The position numbers and the translations under genes are program-made. Below, in pieces: positions 34,501-42,059 of a stretch of 64,000 nucleotides of DNA (position 1 is the first letter of the stretch; each line of letters opens with the position of its first letter). The notes beneath the pieces are model-generated. The model did not search any database and was not told the origin of the DNA. It saw only the letters and a list, made by a program, of their open reading frames with translations. The stretch is from Muribaculaceae bacterium (GTDB lineage Bacteria; Bacteroidota; Bacteroidia; Bacteroidales; Muribaculaceae), in assembly GCA_022509185.1 (NCBI GenBank), contig JAFLTS010000003.1:62001-126000 (forward strand), written 5' to 3'.

Positions 34501-34534
34501 TAATTATTTTTACTTATATTTGCAAAAATAATTA
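34501..34534. promoter_or_regulatory. 11-bp inverted repeat over the -7 box of the metal transporter operon
   Basis: TAATTATTTTT (34501-34511) and AAAAATAATTA (34524-34534) are perfect inverted arms with a 12-nt centre that holds the -7 box TATATTTG (34515-34522). A dimeric repressor bound here would block the promoter. The ATG of the CbiM-type gene is 6 nt beyond the second arm. The site looks like a Fur-superfamily or NikR-type metal operator by position; the protein is unknown. Confidence 0.6.
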
Positions 34535-34540
34535 AGAAAT

Positions 34541-35488
34541 ATGCATGCATCTGACGCATTAATGTCTCCGATGGTAGCTTCAATAGCGGGAGTGGTATCT
34601 GCAGTGCTTATTGGAGTTTCTTCAAATAAGATTAAATCTGAACATCGTCAAGATATTGTGCCTTTAATGGGCGTAATGGGAGCATTTGTATTTGCTGCCC
34701 AAATGATTAATTTTACTATACCGGGAACCGGTTCAAGTGGTCACTTAATAGGAGGCATCCTCTTGTCGGCTCTAATGGGTCCCTGGTGTGGATTTATCAC
34801 ACTATGTTCTATCCTCATAATCCAGTGTCTGATATTTGCTGACGGAGGATTAATGGCCTTAGGTTGTAATATACTTAATATGGCAGCAACCTCATGTCTC
34901 ATAGCCTATCCTTTGTTATATAAACCCATAGCAGGAAAAAGCCAGAAACCGGGCAGAATAGTTGCTGCGGCAATAATTTCATCGATTTTTGCATTAGAAC
35001 TTGGAGCTTTCGGCGTAACTCTAGAAACTGAACTTTCAGGAGTGACTCTTCTGCCATTTTCAAAATTCCTTACTTTCATGCTCCCCATACATTTTGTGAT
35101 AGGTGCGATTGAGGGTATAGTGACATCAGCCTTAATTCTTTTTATTTTCCGTTATCGCAAAAGTATGCTTCAATCCCATATTGAAAAAGAAACGAAGGAA
35201 AATAAAGGAAGCCTCAAAATGGTATTATTAGTTTTCGGAATCTTTGCATTAATATTAGGGGGCGCTTTTTCAATTCTAGCTTCTGAATTTCCTGATGGTC
35301 TTGAGTGGGCCATAATGAAAGTAACGGGAGATGCTATGATGGAGGCAGAAACCCCGGCCATGGCCATTATGCCCGATTATGATTCCAATTTTGCCGGTAT
35401 AATCGGTTCTATTATCGTCATGATATTCTTATGGGGAATTTCTTCTTTGCTCTTAAACAGATTTAGAAAACCTGTTAAAGAAAGATGA
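34541..35488 (+). CDS. cbiM: CbiM/NikM-type metal-binding component of an ECF transporter, with PDGLE domain
   Basis: A 315-residue membrane protein, the substrate-binding (S) component of a cobalt or nickel energy-coupling factor transporter. The N-terminus M-H-A-S-D-A-L-M gives His2, which in CbiM/NikM coordinates the metal with the free amino group, so the ATG at 34541 must be the start. About six membrane segments follow, plus a C-terminal CbiN-like extension with the F-P-D-G-L-E-W motif (PDGLE) and a last membrane segment (about 285-305). It overlaps the T-component gene by 4 nt. Cobalt (for B12) and nickel cannot be told apart from the sequence. Confidence 0.9.
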   Translation: MHASDALMSPMVASIAGVVSAVLIGVSSNKIKSEHRQDIVPLMGVMGAFVFAAQMINFTIPGTGSSGHLIGGILLSALMGPWCGFITLCSILIIQCLIFADGGLMALGCNILNMAATSCLIAYPLLYKPIAGKSQKPGRIVAAAIISSIFALELGAFGVTLETELSGVTLLPFSKFLTFMLPIHFVIGAIEGIVTSALILFIFRYRKSMLQSHIEKETKENKGSLKMVLLVFGIFALILGGAFSILASEFPDGLEWAIMKVTGDAMMEAETPAMAIMPDYDSNFAGIIGSIIVMIFLWGISSLLLNRFRKPVKER

Positions 35489-36282
35489 AATTAGAAAAGG
35501 CATTAATTTTATTACACAGCAATCAAAGTGCTCGGGAAGAATCCGTTTTTACATCCAGGATTACTTCCAGGTCAATGCTATTGGTGACGATACTTTATCT
35601 TTTATTTCTTTTATCCCTTCCATTAGGTCGTCCTTCGGAGTTGATATGGTTTGCGTTATATCCCATTGTCATGTCGCCTCTTATTTCACAGCCTTATCAA
35701 AAAATTTTTATTAACTCCCTATATATCCTCCCTTTTATAATTCTGATAGGAATTTTTAATCCTATCTATGATACAAGTGAGGCTTTTAGAATCGGCACTT
35801 ATAAAATATCCAAAGGCTGGGTAATATTTTTTTCACTAATTATCAGAGGCCTTCTTTCAATGCAAGCCTTGATAATACTCATAAAGTCTACAGGTTTTAT
35901 TGAAATATGCAATTCTTTATATAAACTTAGGTGTCCGAAGATAATCACTTGTCAGCTTTTAATGCTTTACAGGTATATAGGGTTGTTCATAGCAGAAGGC
36001 ATAAATATCCGGCGTTCTGTTGAGTCAAGAGGTTATGGAAAAAAATCCTATTCTGTAAAAATATGGGCCACTATTATAGGCTCGATGCTGATAAGGACTT
36101 ATGAACGCTCGAAAAGAATACATAATTCTATGTTGTCTCGTGGATTTCAAGGATTTCTTCCAATGGGAGAGATGCGTAACTGGAGCAGCTTAGACACATT
36201 ATTTTTATTTGGGTGGTGCCTGGTTTTTATCCTTTTGAGAAGCTTTGATATCTCTTCTATAATGTTTTCGAAGTTTATTTAA
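35485..36282 (+). CDS. cbiQ: CbiQ/EcfT transmembrane component of ECF transporter
   Basis: A 265-residue integral membrane T component that couples the ATPase to CbiM. After four or five hydrophobic segments (about 30-130) come the two cytoplasmic coupling motifs S-R-G-Y (in VESRGYGKK) and S-R-G-F (in MLSRGFQGF), the hallmark of EcfT/CbiQ for engaging the ATPase. The last hydrophobic segment is near the C-terminus. ATG overlaps the cbiM stop by four bases and it is 6 nt ahead of cbiO. Length is normal. Confidence 0.92.
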   Translation: MKLEKALILLHSNQSAREESVFTSRITSRSMLLVTILYLLFLLSLPLGRPSELIWFALYPIVMSPLISQPYQKIFINSLYILPFIILIGIFNPIYDTSEAFRIGTYKISKGWVIFFSLIIRGLLSMQALIILIKSTGFIEICNSLYKLRCPKIITCQLLMLYRYIGLFIAEGINIRRSVESRGYGKKSYSVKIWATIIGSMLIRTYERSKRIHNSMLSRGFQGFLPMGEMRNWSSLDTLFLFGWCLVFILLRSFDISSIMFSKFI

Positions 36283-36288
36283 TTCTTA

Positions 36289-36969
36289 ATGCTACTAAGT
36301 TTTAAAAATGTATTTTTTTCCTATGATTCAAAAAAAGATGTATTGAAGAATATATCTTTTGAAGTAAAGGATGGTGAAAAGATAGCACTTCTTGGATTAA
36401 ACGGCTCCGGAAAATCTACATTGATGCTACATATGAACGGCATACTTCTACCTTCAAAGGGGGAAGTGAAATTTAAAAACATCGATACCCGTGATAAAAA
36501 TATCATAGAAATCAGGAAAGGGGTAGGAATAGTATTTCAGAATCCCGACGATCAATTATTTATGCCTACGGTAAAGGATGATGTTGCTTTCGGGCCTCGT
36601 AATATGAATATCCGTGAAGAAGAGGTCTCTCTCAGGGTAGAAAATGCCTTAAAAGCTACCAATACTTTTGATCTTGCTAATTCTTCACCTTTAGATTTAT
36701 CCGGAGGTCAAAAGAAATCAGTTTCAATAGCCACAATTTTATCCATGAGTCCGGAATTGATTGTTATGGATGAGCCCACCTCCGGATTGGATTATGAGGC
36801 TACAGAAAATTTTAAAGATATAGTGAGAAGCTTTGAACAAAGTTATATTATTTCCACTCATGATATAGAATTAGCGAAAGAATTATGTGAAAGAGCCATC
36901 ATATTAGATAAAGGGGAAATAATTTATGACGGATCAATTAAAGAGATTAATTATCCACCGGAGAAATAA
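36289..36969 (+). CDS. cbiO: CbiO/EcfA ATP-binding component of ECF transporter
   Basis: A 226-residue ABC ATPase, somewhat short of the usual 250-280 residues of EcfA/CbiO. Motifs: Walker A G-L-N-G-S-G-K-S-T, Q-loop VFQNPDDQLF (the QNPDDQ typical of CbiO/EcfA), signature L-S-G-G-Q-K-K, Walker B LIVMDEPTSGLD, and switch His in ISTHD. It gives energy to the CbiMQ metal transporter, and only one ATPase gene is present, so a homodimer is expected. The missing part is the C-terminal tail. Its stop is followed by 56 nt before umuD with no clear terminator. Confidence 0.93.
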   Translation: MLLSFKNVFFSYDSKKDVLKNISFEVKDGEKIALLGLNGSGKSTLMLHMNGILLPSKGEVKFKNIDTRDKNIIEIRKGVGIVFQNPDDQLFMPTVKDDVAFGPRNMNIREEEVSLRVENALKATNTFDLANSSPLDLSGGQKKSVSIATILSMSPELIVMDEPTSGLDYEATENFKDIVRSFEQSYIISTHDIELAKELCERAIILDKGEIIYDGSIKEINYPPEK

Positions 36970-37025
36970 TTTTTTTTATTTGGCTACGTTTTAATTTAAC
37001 TCAACAATCAATCGAAACCTGAGGA

Positions 37026-37463
37026 ATGAAAGAGTTAGAAATATATAGTGGAGATTATAGCACTATACTCCCTTTACAATATGCTGATGCAGGTATCTTT
37101 GCCGGCTTCCCGAGTCCGGCGCAGGATTATATGGATCGCACTTTGGATTTTAATCGGGAGATTATCCGTCATCCGGCAGCCACTTTTTATGCAAAAGTAG
37201 TAGGACAATCCATGGAGGGTGCCGGGATAGATACCGGAGATATTATAGTAGTAGACAGGGCTTTGGAACCACGAAACGGAGACATTGTAGTGGCCTGTTT
37301 AAATGGTGAATTTACTTTGAAATATATCGATTTAAGTAAAAAAGATAAAGGTATTATCTGCCTGAGGCCGGATAATGACAAGTATGAGCCGATTTATTTG
37401 CATGAAGGAGATGAACTAATAGTGTGGGGAGTAGTGAGCAGTGTGATAAAACGTTTCAGATAA
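37026..37463 (+). CDS. umuD: UmuD-like self-cleaving S24 peptidase
   Basis: A 145-residue LexA/UmuD-family protein. Catalytic Ser62 (G-Q-S-M-E-G) and Lys99 (F-T-L-K-Y) and a plausible cleavage site Ala26-Gly27 (I-F-A-G-F-P-S-P) are present. Length and N-terminus fit UmuD, the DNA polymerase V subunit that is activated by RecA-driven self-cleavage. No umuC gene follows; a terminator and a convergent gene do. In most Bacteroidales I know, umuC is next to umuD. No SOS box can be recognised. It may still partner with a UmuC elsewhere. The start ATG lies in the normal position for the family. Confidence 0.9.
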   Translation: MKELEIYSGDYSTILPLQYADAGIFAGFPSPAQDYMDRTLDFNREIIRHPAATFYAKVVGQSMEGAGIDTGDIIVVDRALEPRNGDIVVACLNGEFTLKYIDLSKKDKGIICLRPDNDKYEPIYLHEGDELIVWGVVSSVIKRFR

Positions 37464-37513
37464 TTAATCTCAACCTTATCTTATAAATTAGTTGAAAAAG
37501 AGGGAAAGAATAA

Positions 37514-37549
37514 AAAAGTAAAAAGAGCAATTTTGCTCTTTTTACTTTT
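37514..37549. terminator. Bidirectional terminator between umuD and the wHTH gene
   Basis: A 17-bp stem (37514-37530 with 37533-37549), A-rich on one arm and T-rich on the other with a GAGCAA/TTGCTC core, between convergent genes. Either strand yields a hairpin flanked by U-rich sequence. Confidence 0.72.
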
Positions 37550-37578
37550 ATAAGGATGAGAGATTTCTCTTATAATTG

Positions 37579-37785
37579 TTAAACCAGAGAAACAGCTATT
37601 TCCTCATCGTTCATCGCGATGACAATTTTACCTTCTCTACCGAGCCAACCAAGCGCAGCCATAATTTCATCTTTTTTGAGCTTAGTGGCTTTTTTCAATT
37701 CTTTCAGACCAAGGATATGAGTGTCTGACTTTTCCAGTGCCTGGTATACTTCACCAGCCCAAGTACCTATTGATTCAATGTTCAT
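37579..37785 (-). CDS. Small winged helix-turn-helix protein (DUF2582-like)
   Basis: A 68-residue protein with one winged helix: helix 1 about 6-18, GLKELKKATKLKKDEIMAAL (turn and recognition helix) and LGREGKIVIAMND wing. It belongs to the small DUF2582-type family common in Bacteroidales. The ATG lies 90 nt downstream of a -7 box, and no other gene is in the unit. The role is unknown; basic recognition helix and short size fit a DNA-binding protein with a second partner. Confidence 0.85.
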   Translation of the reverse strand: MNIESIGTWAGEVYQALEKSDTHILGLKELKKATKLKKDEIMAALGWLGREGKIVIAMNDEEIAVSLV

Positions 37786-37874
37786 TACCTTAAAATTTAT
37801 TAGTTTAACTTTTCTTTTTTCTAAATTTTTGGAAGATTTAATAACTCCCTTTTACAATATAACGAATTTCAGCG

Positions 37875-37882
37875 CAAAAGTA
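37875..37882 (-). promoter_or_regulatory. -7 box TACTTTTG for the wHTH gene
   Basis: Minus-strand TACTTTTG matches TAnnTTTG; it gives a leader of about 85 nt before the ATG at 37785. The -33 region is AT-rich without TTTG. Confidence 0.45.
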
Positions 37883-37940
37883 CTTATTAATTTTGAAAAA
37901 AATGTTGTTTTTTTCTCATTTTAGCCTGGAAATGTTATGT

Positions 37941-39269
37941 TTAATGACAAGAACTTTCAAATTCACCGTCAGGTAAAGTGGTTTTAACTATATCTCCGGG
38001 CTTTATATTTCTGACAGATTTTATTGCTTTACCATTGATTCGTGTGATAGAATAACCTCTTAGTAAAGTATTTTTGGGATCAAGAATCTTAACTAAAGAT
38101 TCTAAATTATAAATCTTTTGATTATTTTTTTCAATTACCGATGAAATTGCATTAAATAATAATGTTTTATAATTATCGAACCGCATAATTTCTTTTTCGA
38201 TCCTTGCCTGTGTCACTAAGGGCAATTTCATGGAAATATTTTTAAGTTTATTTTCATTGAAAGCCATTCTTCTTAACACCAATTGAGGTATTAAGGTATG
38301 AATTGAACTTAATCTTCTTTCTTCACCTCGGATGGCTTCAGTAGAATATATCCTTAATCGATCGGCAATTGATATAATCCTATCAAAGGCAAATCTTAAT
38401 TGATCTATAAAGAAACCCGCAACAGCAGTAGGAGTCTTCAAACTTATGTTAGCAATTTCATCTAACACATTACGGTCTCTTTCATGGCCAATTCCAACAA
38501 CCACAGGTAATGGGAAAGTAGCTACTGCTCTGGCCAGTTCATAATCATCAAATCCGTTTAAATCAGTTGTAGCTCCTCCACCTCTTACGATAGCCACGCA
38601 ATCCCATTGTGTCAGTGAAGAATAAATTTTATTTAAAGCATGTCTGATTGATACAGATACATTTTCTCCCTGCATAACACAAGGGAAGAGTACCGGATAA
38701 AACACAAAACCTTCAGAATTTCCAAGAAGATGATTGATGAAATCACCGTAACCAGCCGCTCCTTGAGCCGAAATCACTGCTATACGCTGAGGTGCTTGTG
38801 GGAAAAGTAGGGATTTGTTATGTTCAGCAATTCCTTCTTTTTTAAGACGAAAAAGAATTTCCCTACGAATTCTTTCCATATCCCCCATTGTGTAGGAGGG
38901 ATCAATATCAATTATATTAAAAGAGAGGCCATATATAGAATGATGTGTCGCACTTCCTTTTATCAAAGCTTTTATCCCATTGGAAATTTCGCGTTGTGTA
39001 GCAGCTAAAAATTTCTGTCGAAGTTGGATAAAAGAATTGCGCCATATATTAGCCCTTAATTTTGCTATAGTCTGACCGTTTTCATTTTTTTCTATTAATT
39101 CCATATAGCAATGGCCACCTGCCACTCTAACATCGCTTAGTTCTGCGGTGATCCATACGCCTGCTAAATCCGGAGACGACGCCACGGTATTTGTGATAGC
39201 AGCTGTAAATTTGCTCAAAGGAATTCCTAAAGGGAAATCATTCGTATTATCAAATAGATTTCGAGTCAT
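37941..39269 (-). CDS. xseA: Exodeoxyribonuclease VII large subunit
   Basis: A 442-residue XseA: N-terminal OB fold (GVWITAELSDVRVAGGHCYMEL), central nuclease domain (VISAQGAAGYGDF, IVRGGGATTDLNGFDDYELA, VVGIGHERDRNVLDEIAN) and C-terminal coiled-coil and tail (GYSITRINGKAIKSV). It forms exonuclease VII with XseB and degrades single-stranded DNA. The xseB gene is not adjacent but 5.3 kb away behind pyrB. It lies 4 nt after the DUF4831 gene and is last in its operon. The length is normal for a Bacteroidales XseA. Confidence 0.95.
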   Translation of the reverse strand: MTRNLFDNTNDFPLGIPLSKFTAAITNTVASSPDLAGVWITAELSDVRVAGGHCYMELIEKNENGQTIAKLRANIWRNSFIQLRQKFLAATQREISNGIKALIKGSATHHSIYGLSFNIIDIDPSYTMGDMERIRREILFRLKKEGIAEHNKSLLFPQAPQRIAVISAQGAAGYGDFINHLLGNSEGFVFYPVLFPCVMQGENVSVSIRHALNKIYSSLTQWDCVAIVRGGGATTDLNGFDDYELARAVATFPLPVVVGIGHERDRNVLDEIANISLKTPTAVAGFFIDQLRFAFDRIISIADRLRIYSTEAIRGEERRLSSIHTLIPQLVLRRMAFNENKLKNISMKLPLVTQARIEKEIMRFDNYKTLLFNAISSVIEKNNQKIYNLESLVKILDPKNTLLRGYSITRINGKAIKSVRNIKPGDIVKTTLPDGEFESSCH

Positions 39270-39273
39270 AAAA

Positions 39274-40344
39274 TTATTTTTGAGTACCTAATTCCACCAA
39301 TGCCCCAGTCGTGGGGTCAAAGAGAGCATAGGATGGCTCCTTTTTATCGGTGAAAAGAGTTGGATTCAATCCAAACAAAAATCCAAACTGACTCATGGGA
39401 AAAACTTGCTGAAACAATTCTTTCCCTCCAAAAGAAAGAGAAACTTCGGCTAATCCCGGAATACAGTACATAACTGCATCTTTAGGTAATTTTTTTTCTT
39501 CACCTTTAGCATCTACAGGGACGGTAGGTTCTTCAACAACTTTTAAGGAGAGATATAAAGGATCGCCGGAATAATCATCAGCATTTACCAGGCCGTCGGA
39601 AAGACTTAATCTGCAAACCACACTTTTGCCTTCCTCTTCGGGAATGATATAGAAAGATTTCACAGTTCTTTCTTTCCAGGAAGATCCTTTAAAAGCATTT
39701 GTCAAGGCCTGTTCCTGTTTATCTAAATTCTCCAGCATAATTTCCAGCTGTCTTCCATCAGTTGGCATAGTTTCTGCGGTTCCTCTTGTTAATGAAATTT
39801 TAGCCTCCCTAATTTCTGTAAGTTCCTCAGCCAATAATTGAGCCTGTTTATAAGAAGATTGAGCTGATATAAAATCCTCATTCATAAATTCAAGGTACTC
39901 TTTACCGGTGGTCCTGTTTCCTTCAATAGCAATTACTGATATTTCTTCTTCCGATATTTCCAAGGGTTCCTTGTTAATCGAAAGCAGCATACCATCTTCG
40001 GCTACTCCTATAAATGTGGTCGCACCGGGTTTTAGTTGCATGAGAAACCGATTCTGATCATCAGGTGCTCCGAAAGGAGTAATTTTCACAGTCTCTATAT
40101 CCCATTCCGTAGAGTTTTCTGAAATTACGTTGGAATCGGAGGTGAAAATTTTTGAATATTTAAAAAATGGTGCAGCCACTTCAGTTTTTTTAACCGCAAC
40201 CACATCGATTTTAAACCCCGTGAGAGGTAAAGAATATACTAAACCATATTCGTTATGTTTCTCGGCTGTGAGAAGTTTTGTCTGTTGGGCTTGTATGCCC
40301 AAGAAAGAACCTAGAAATATCAATGAAAAAAAGAAAGATTTCAT
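39274..40344 (-). CDS. DUF4831 family exported protein
   Basis: A 356-residue protein with a signal peptide (1-19, ending GIQAQ) of the Bacteroidales DUF4831 family. The mature part begins with a YGLVYSLPLTGFKIDVVAVK strand and continues in beta-rich sequence with a helical segment at about 155-210 containing an EELTEIREAKISLTRG stretch. Its function is not known. It is between nnr (9 nt upstream) and xseA (4 nt downstream) and so is cotranscribed with both. Complete in length; no lipobox. Confidence 0.8.
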   Translation of the reverse strand: MKSFFFSLIFLGSFLGIQAQQTKLLTAEKHNEYGLVYSLPLTGFKIDVVAVKKTEVAAPFFKYSKIFTSDSNVISENSTEWDIETVKITPFGAPDDQNRFLMQLKPGATTFIGVAEDGMLLSINKEPLEISEEEISVIAIEGNRTTGKEYLEFMNEDFISAQSSYKQAQLLAEELTEIREAKISLTRGTAETMPTDGRQLEIMLENLDKQEQALTNAFKGSSWKERTVKSFYIIPEEEGKSVVCRLSLSDGLVNADDYSGDPLYLSLKVVEEPTVPVDAKGEEKKLPKDAVMYCIPGLAEVSLSFGGKELFQQVFPMSQFGFLFGLNPTLFTDKKEPSYALFDPTTGALVELGTQK

Positions 40345-40353
40345 AACGAATAA

Positions 40354-41874
40354 TTATTTTCTTGAAGTTAAGTTTTTAATAGCAAGAGCACAATAATCTG
40401 CGATTTCAGATGCCAAGACACCATATTCCCCCCACTTTTCAGCAGCAAGGTCACCTGCCAGTCCATGCACGAACACGCCTACTGTGGCAGCTTGTTCAGG
40501 TCTAAGTCCTTGAGCCATAAAGGCGGAAATCACACCTGTCAATACATCGCCGGCTCCGGCAGTAGCCATTCCGGGATTTCCTGTTGAATTAAAATATACA
40601 CGTCCTGTTGGCCTGATAGTTGCTGTGAAATGCCCTTTCAGCACTATTATGATATTATAATATTTGGCCATTTCAATAGCTTTTCTAAGACGGTCTTCAT
40701 TACCTGTATGATCACCGAAAATTCTATCGAATTCACCGATATGAGGAGTTATAATTGAATTAGCTGGGAGAAGGCTTAATAAATGAGGTCTTTTAGCTAT
40801 ACAATTCAAAGCATCGGCATCAACGATAATCGGGCTTTTATAACTTTTAAATAAATTTTCCAAAGCATCTACAGTCCTATCATTAACTCCCAATCCCGGA
40901 CCTACTGCAATTGCTTGATGGTTATGATGAACAGTCATGTCTGAAATGAAATTTTCATTTCTATCCGGTTCGAAAAGAGCTTCAGGCACGCAGGTCTGGA
41001 TAATAGGGAGTGAAATCCTGGCGCTGTGTACTGTTACCAAACCTACTCCACTTCTCAGTGCTCCTTTAGCTGCCAAAACAGCTGCTCCGGTCATCCCAAT
41101 ACTCCCCGCAAAAATTAAGGCAGAACCATAGTCACGTTTCCCGGTAAAATTAGCACGTTGTTTAATAAGAGGTCGAACAGTGCGTTGTTCCACCAACATA
41201 AAGTCTACCGGAATTCCTTTAATTTTAGTCTCATCCAGTTCAATATCAAGCAACTTCCATTCACCAATGACATCCTGGTTTTCCTCGAAAAAGAAAGAAA
41301 GACGCGGGAACTGAAAAGTAAGAGTAAGATCGGCATGAACCATGTCACGGCGACTCACATTATCATTCCATTCCCCGGAGAGCCCCGTGGGCACATCAAT
41401 AGCTACAATATAAGCTTCAGAATCATTGATATAGTTAACTAATGTAAGAAATCCTTTTTGCAACGGGCCCTTAAGGCCACTACCGAAGAGACCGTCAATT
41501 ACAACATCTTTTTCACTTAATTCAGGCGGAGTAAAATCTTTGGTTACTTCTATAAAGTTAATACCTTCTATATCAGACAAGAGCTTTCTTTCTTCATTAC
41601 AATCATGACTAAGTTTACCCATAACATTAAATAGGAAAACTTCAATTTTTTTGTAACCTTGTTCGAAGAGAAGGCGAGCCACAGCAAGGGCATCTCCACC
41701 ATTATTGCCCGGCCCTGCAAAAATAACAAATCTCTGGGTAGGATGAAACTTAGATACTAATTCGCAACAAACAGCTGAAGCAGCCCTTTCCATTAGTTCA
41801 AGGGATGTGATACCTTGGCTCTCACATGTGGCTTTATCTATTTCTCTGATGAGTTCTGAGCTAAATATTTTCAT
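40354..41874 (-). CDS. nnr: Bifunctional NAD(P)H-hydrate epimerase/dehydratase
   Basis: A 506-residue two-domain repair enzyme. The N-terminal epimerase (YjeF_N, 1-215; FAGPGNNGGDALAVAR, VIDGLFGSGL, IVAIDVPTGLSG) and the C-terminal ADP-dependent dehydratase (about 225-506; YGSALIFAGSIGMTGA, AVGPGLG, NSTGNPGMATAGAGDVLTG) are both intact. The pair converts damaged NAD(P)H hydrates back to NAD(P)H. It is the first gene of a three-gene unit. The ATG is only 4 nt from a -7 box, so the mRNA may be nearly leaderless. Confidence 0.95.
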   Translation of the reverse strand: MKIFSSELIREIDKATCESQGITSLELMERAASAVCCELVSKFHPTQRFVIFAGPGNNGGDALAVARLLFEQGYKKIEVFLFNVMGKLSHDCNEERKLLSDIEGINFIEVTKDFTPPELSEKDVVIDGLFGSGLKGPLQKGFLTLVNYINDSEAYIVAIDVPTGLSGEWNDNVSRRDMVHADLTLTFQFPRLSFFFEENQDVIGEWKLLDIELDETKIKGIPVDFMLVEQRTVRPLIKQRANFTGKRDYGSALIFAGSIGMTGAAVLAAKGALRSGVGLVTVHSARISLPIIQTCVPEALFEPDRNENFISDMTVHHNHQAIAVGPGLGVNDRTVDALENLFKSYKSPIIVDADALNCIAKRPHLLSLLPANSIITPHIGEFDRIFGDHTGNEDRLRKAIEMAKYYNIIIVLKGHFTATIRPTGRVYFNSTGNPGMATAGAGDVLTGVISAFMAQGLRPEQAATVGVFVHGLAGDLAAEKWGEYGVLASEIADYCALAIKNLTSRK

Positions 41875-41878
41875 ATTG

Positions 41879-41886
41879 CAAAATTA
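41879..41886 (-). promoter_or_regulatory. -7 box TAATTTTG beside the nnr start codon
   Basis: Minus-strand TAATTTTG ends 4 nt before the nnr ATG (41874). No other -7 match is seen on this strand in the intergenic gap, and no TTTG lies at the -33 spacing. Confidence 0.45.
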
Positions 41887-41936
41887 ATAATAAATTCATT
41901 TTTCATCTATTAGGTAATGGAAACAAATATTAAGAT

Positions 41937-41953
41937 GAATAAAAATTTTATTC
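41937..41953. repeat. Perfect inverted repeat between nnr and murF-alr
   Basis: GAATAAAA and TTTTATTC are separated by a single A. The palindrome lies 63 nt upstream of the nnr start codon; it could be an operator or be a chance AT-rich palindrome. Nothing else stands out in 41875-42031. Confidence 0.25.
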
Positions 41954-42031
41954 AGAAGAGAAAGGATAAAAGAGGTACATTTTAGATCGAAATAAAAAGA
42001 GACTCTAAGTCTTAATTATTGTAATATTTGT

Positions 42032-42039
42032 TAATTTTG
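42032..42039 (+). promoter_or_regulatory. -7 box TAATTTTG for murF-alr; sets the start codon
   Basis: TAATTTTG matches TAnnTTTG. Its last base is the first base of a GTG at 42039 that starts the longest frame, so transcription would begin after that codon; the next in-frame GTG at 42060 is the likely start. Confidence 0.5.
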
Positions 42040-42059
42040 TGTCTTTATACTCTACTTTC

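Noticed and set aside
33132-34540. Cobalamin or nickel/cobalt riboswitch upstream of cbiM
   Set aside because: I looked for the B12-box and NiCo-type motifs in the gaps 33132-33338 and 34437-34540; neither is present. Only an inverted repeat over the promoter is seen.
37026-37463. LexA repressor
   Set aside because: The protein lacks the N-terminal winged-helix DNA-binding domain and has UmuD length and cleavage site.
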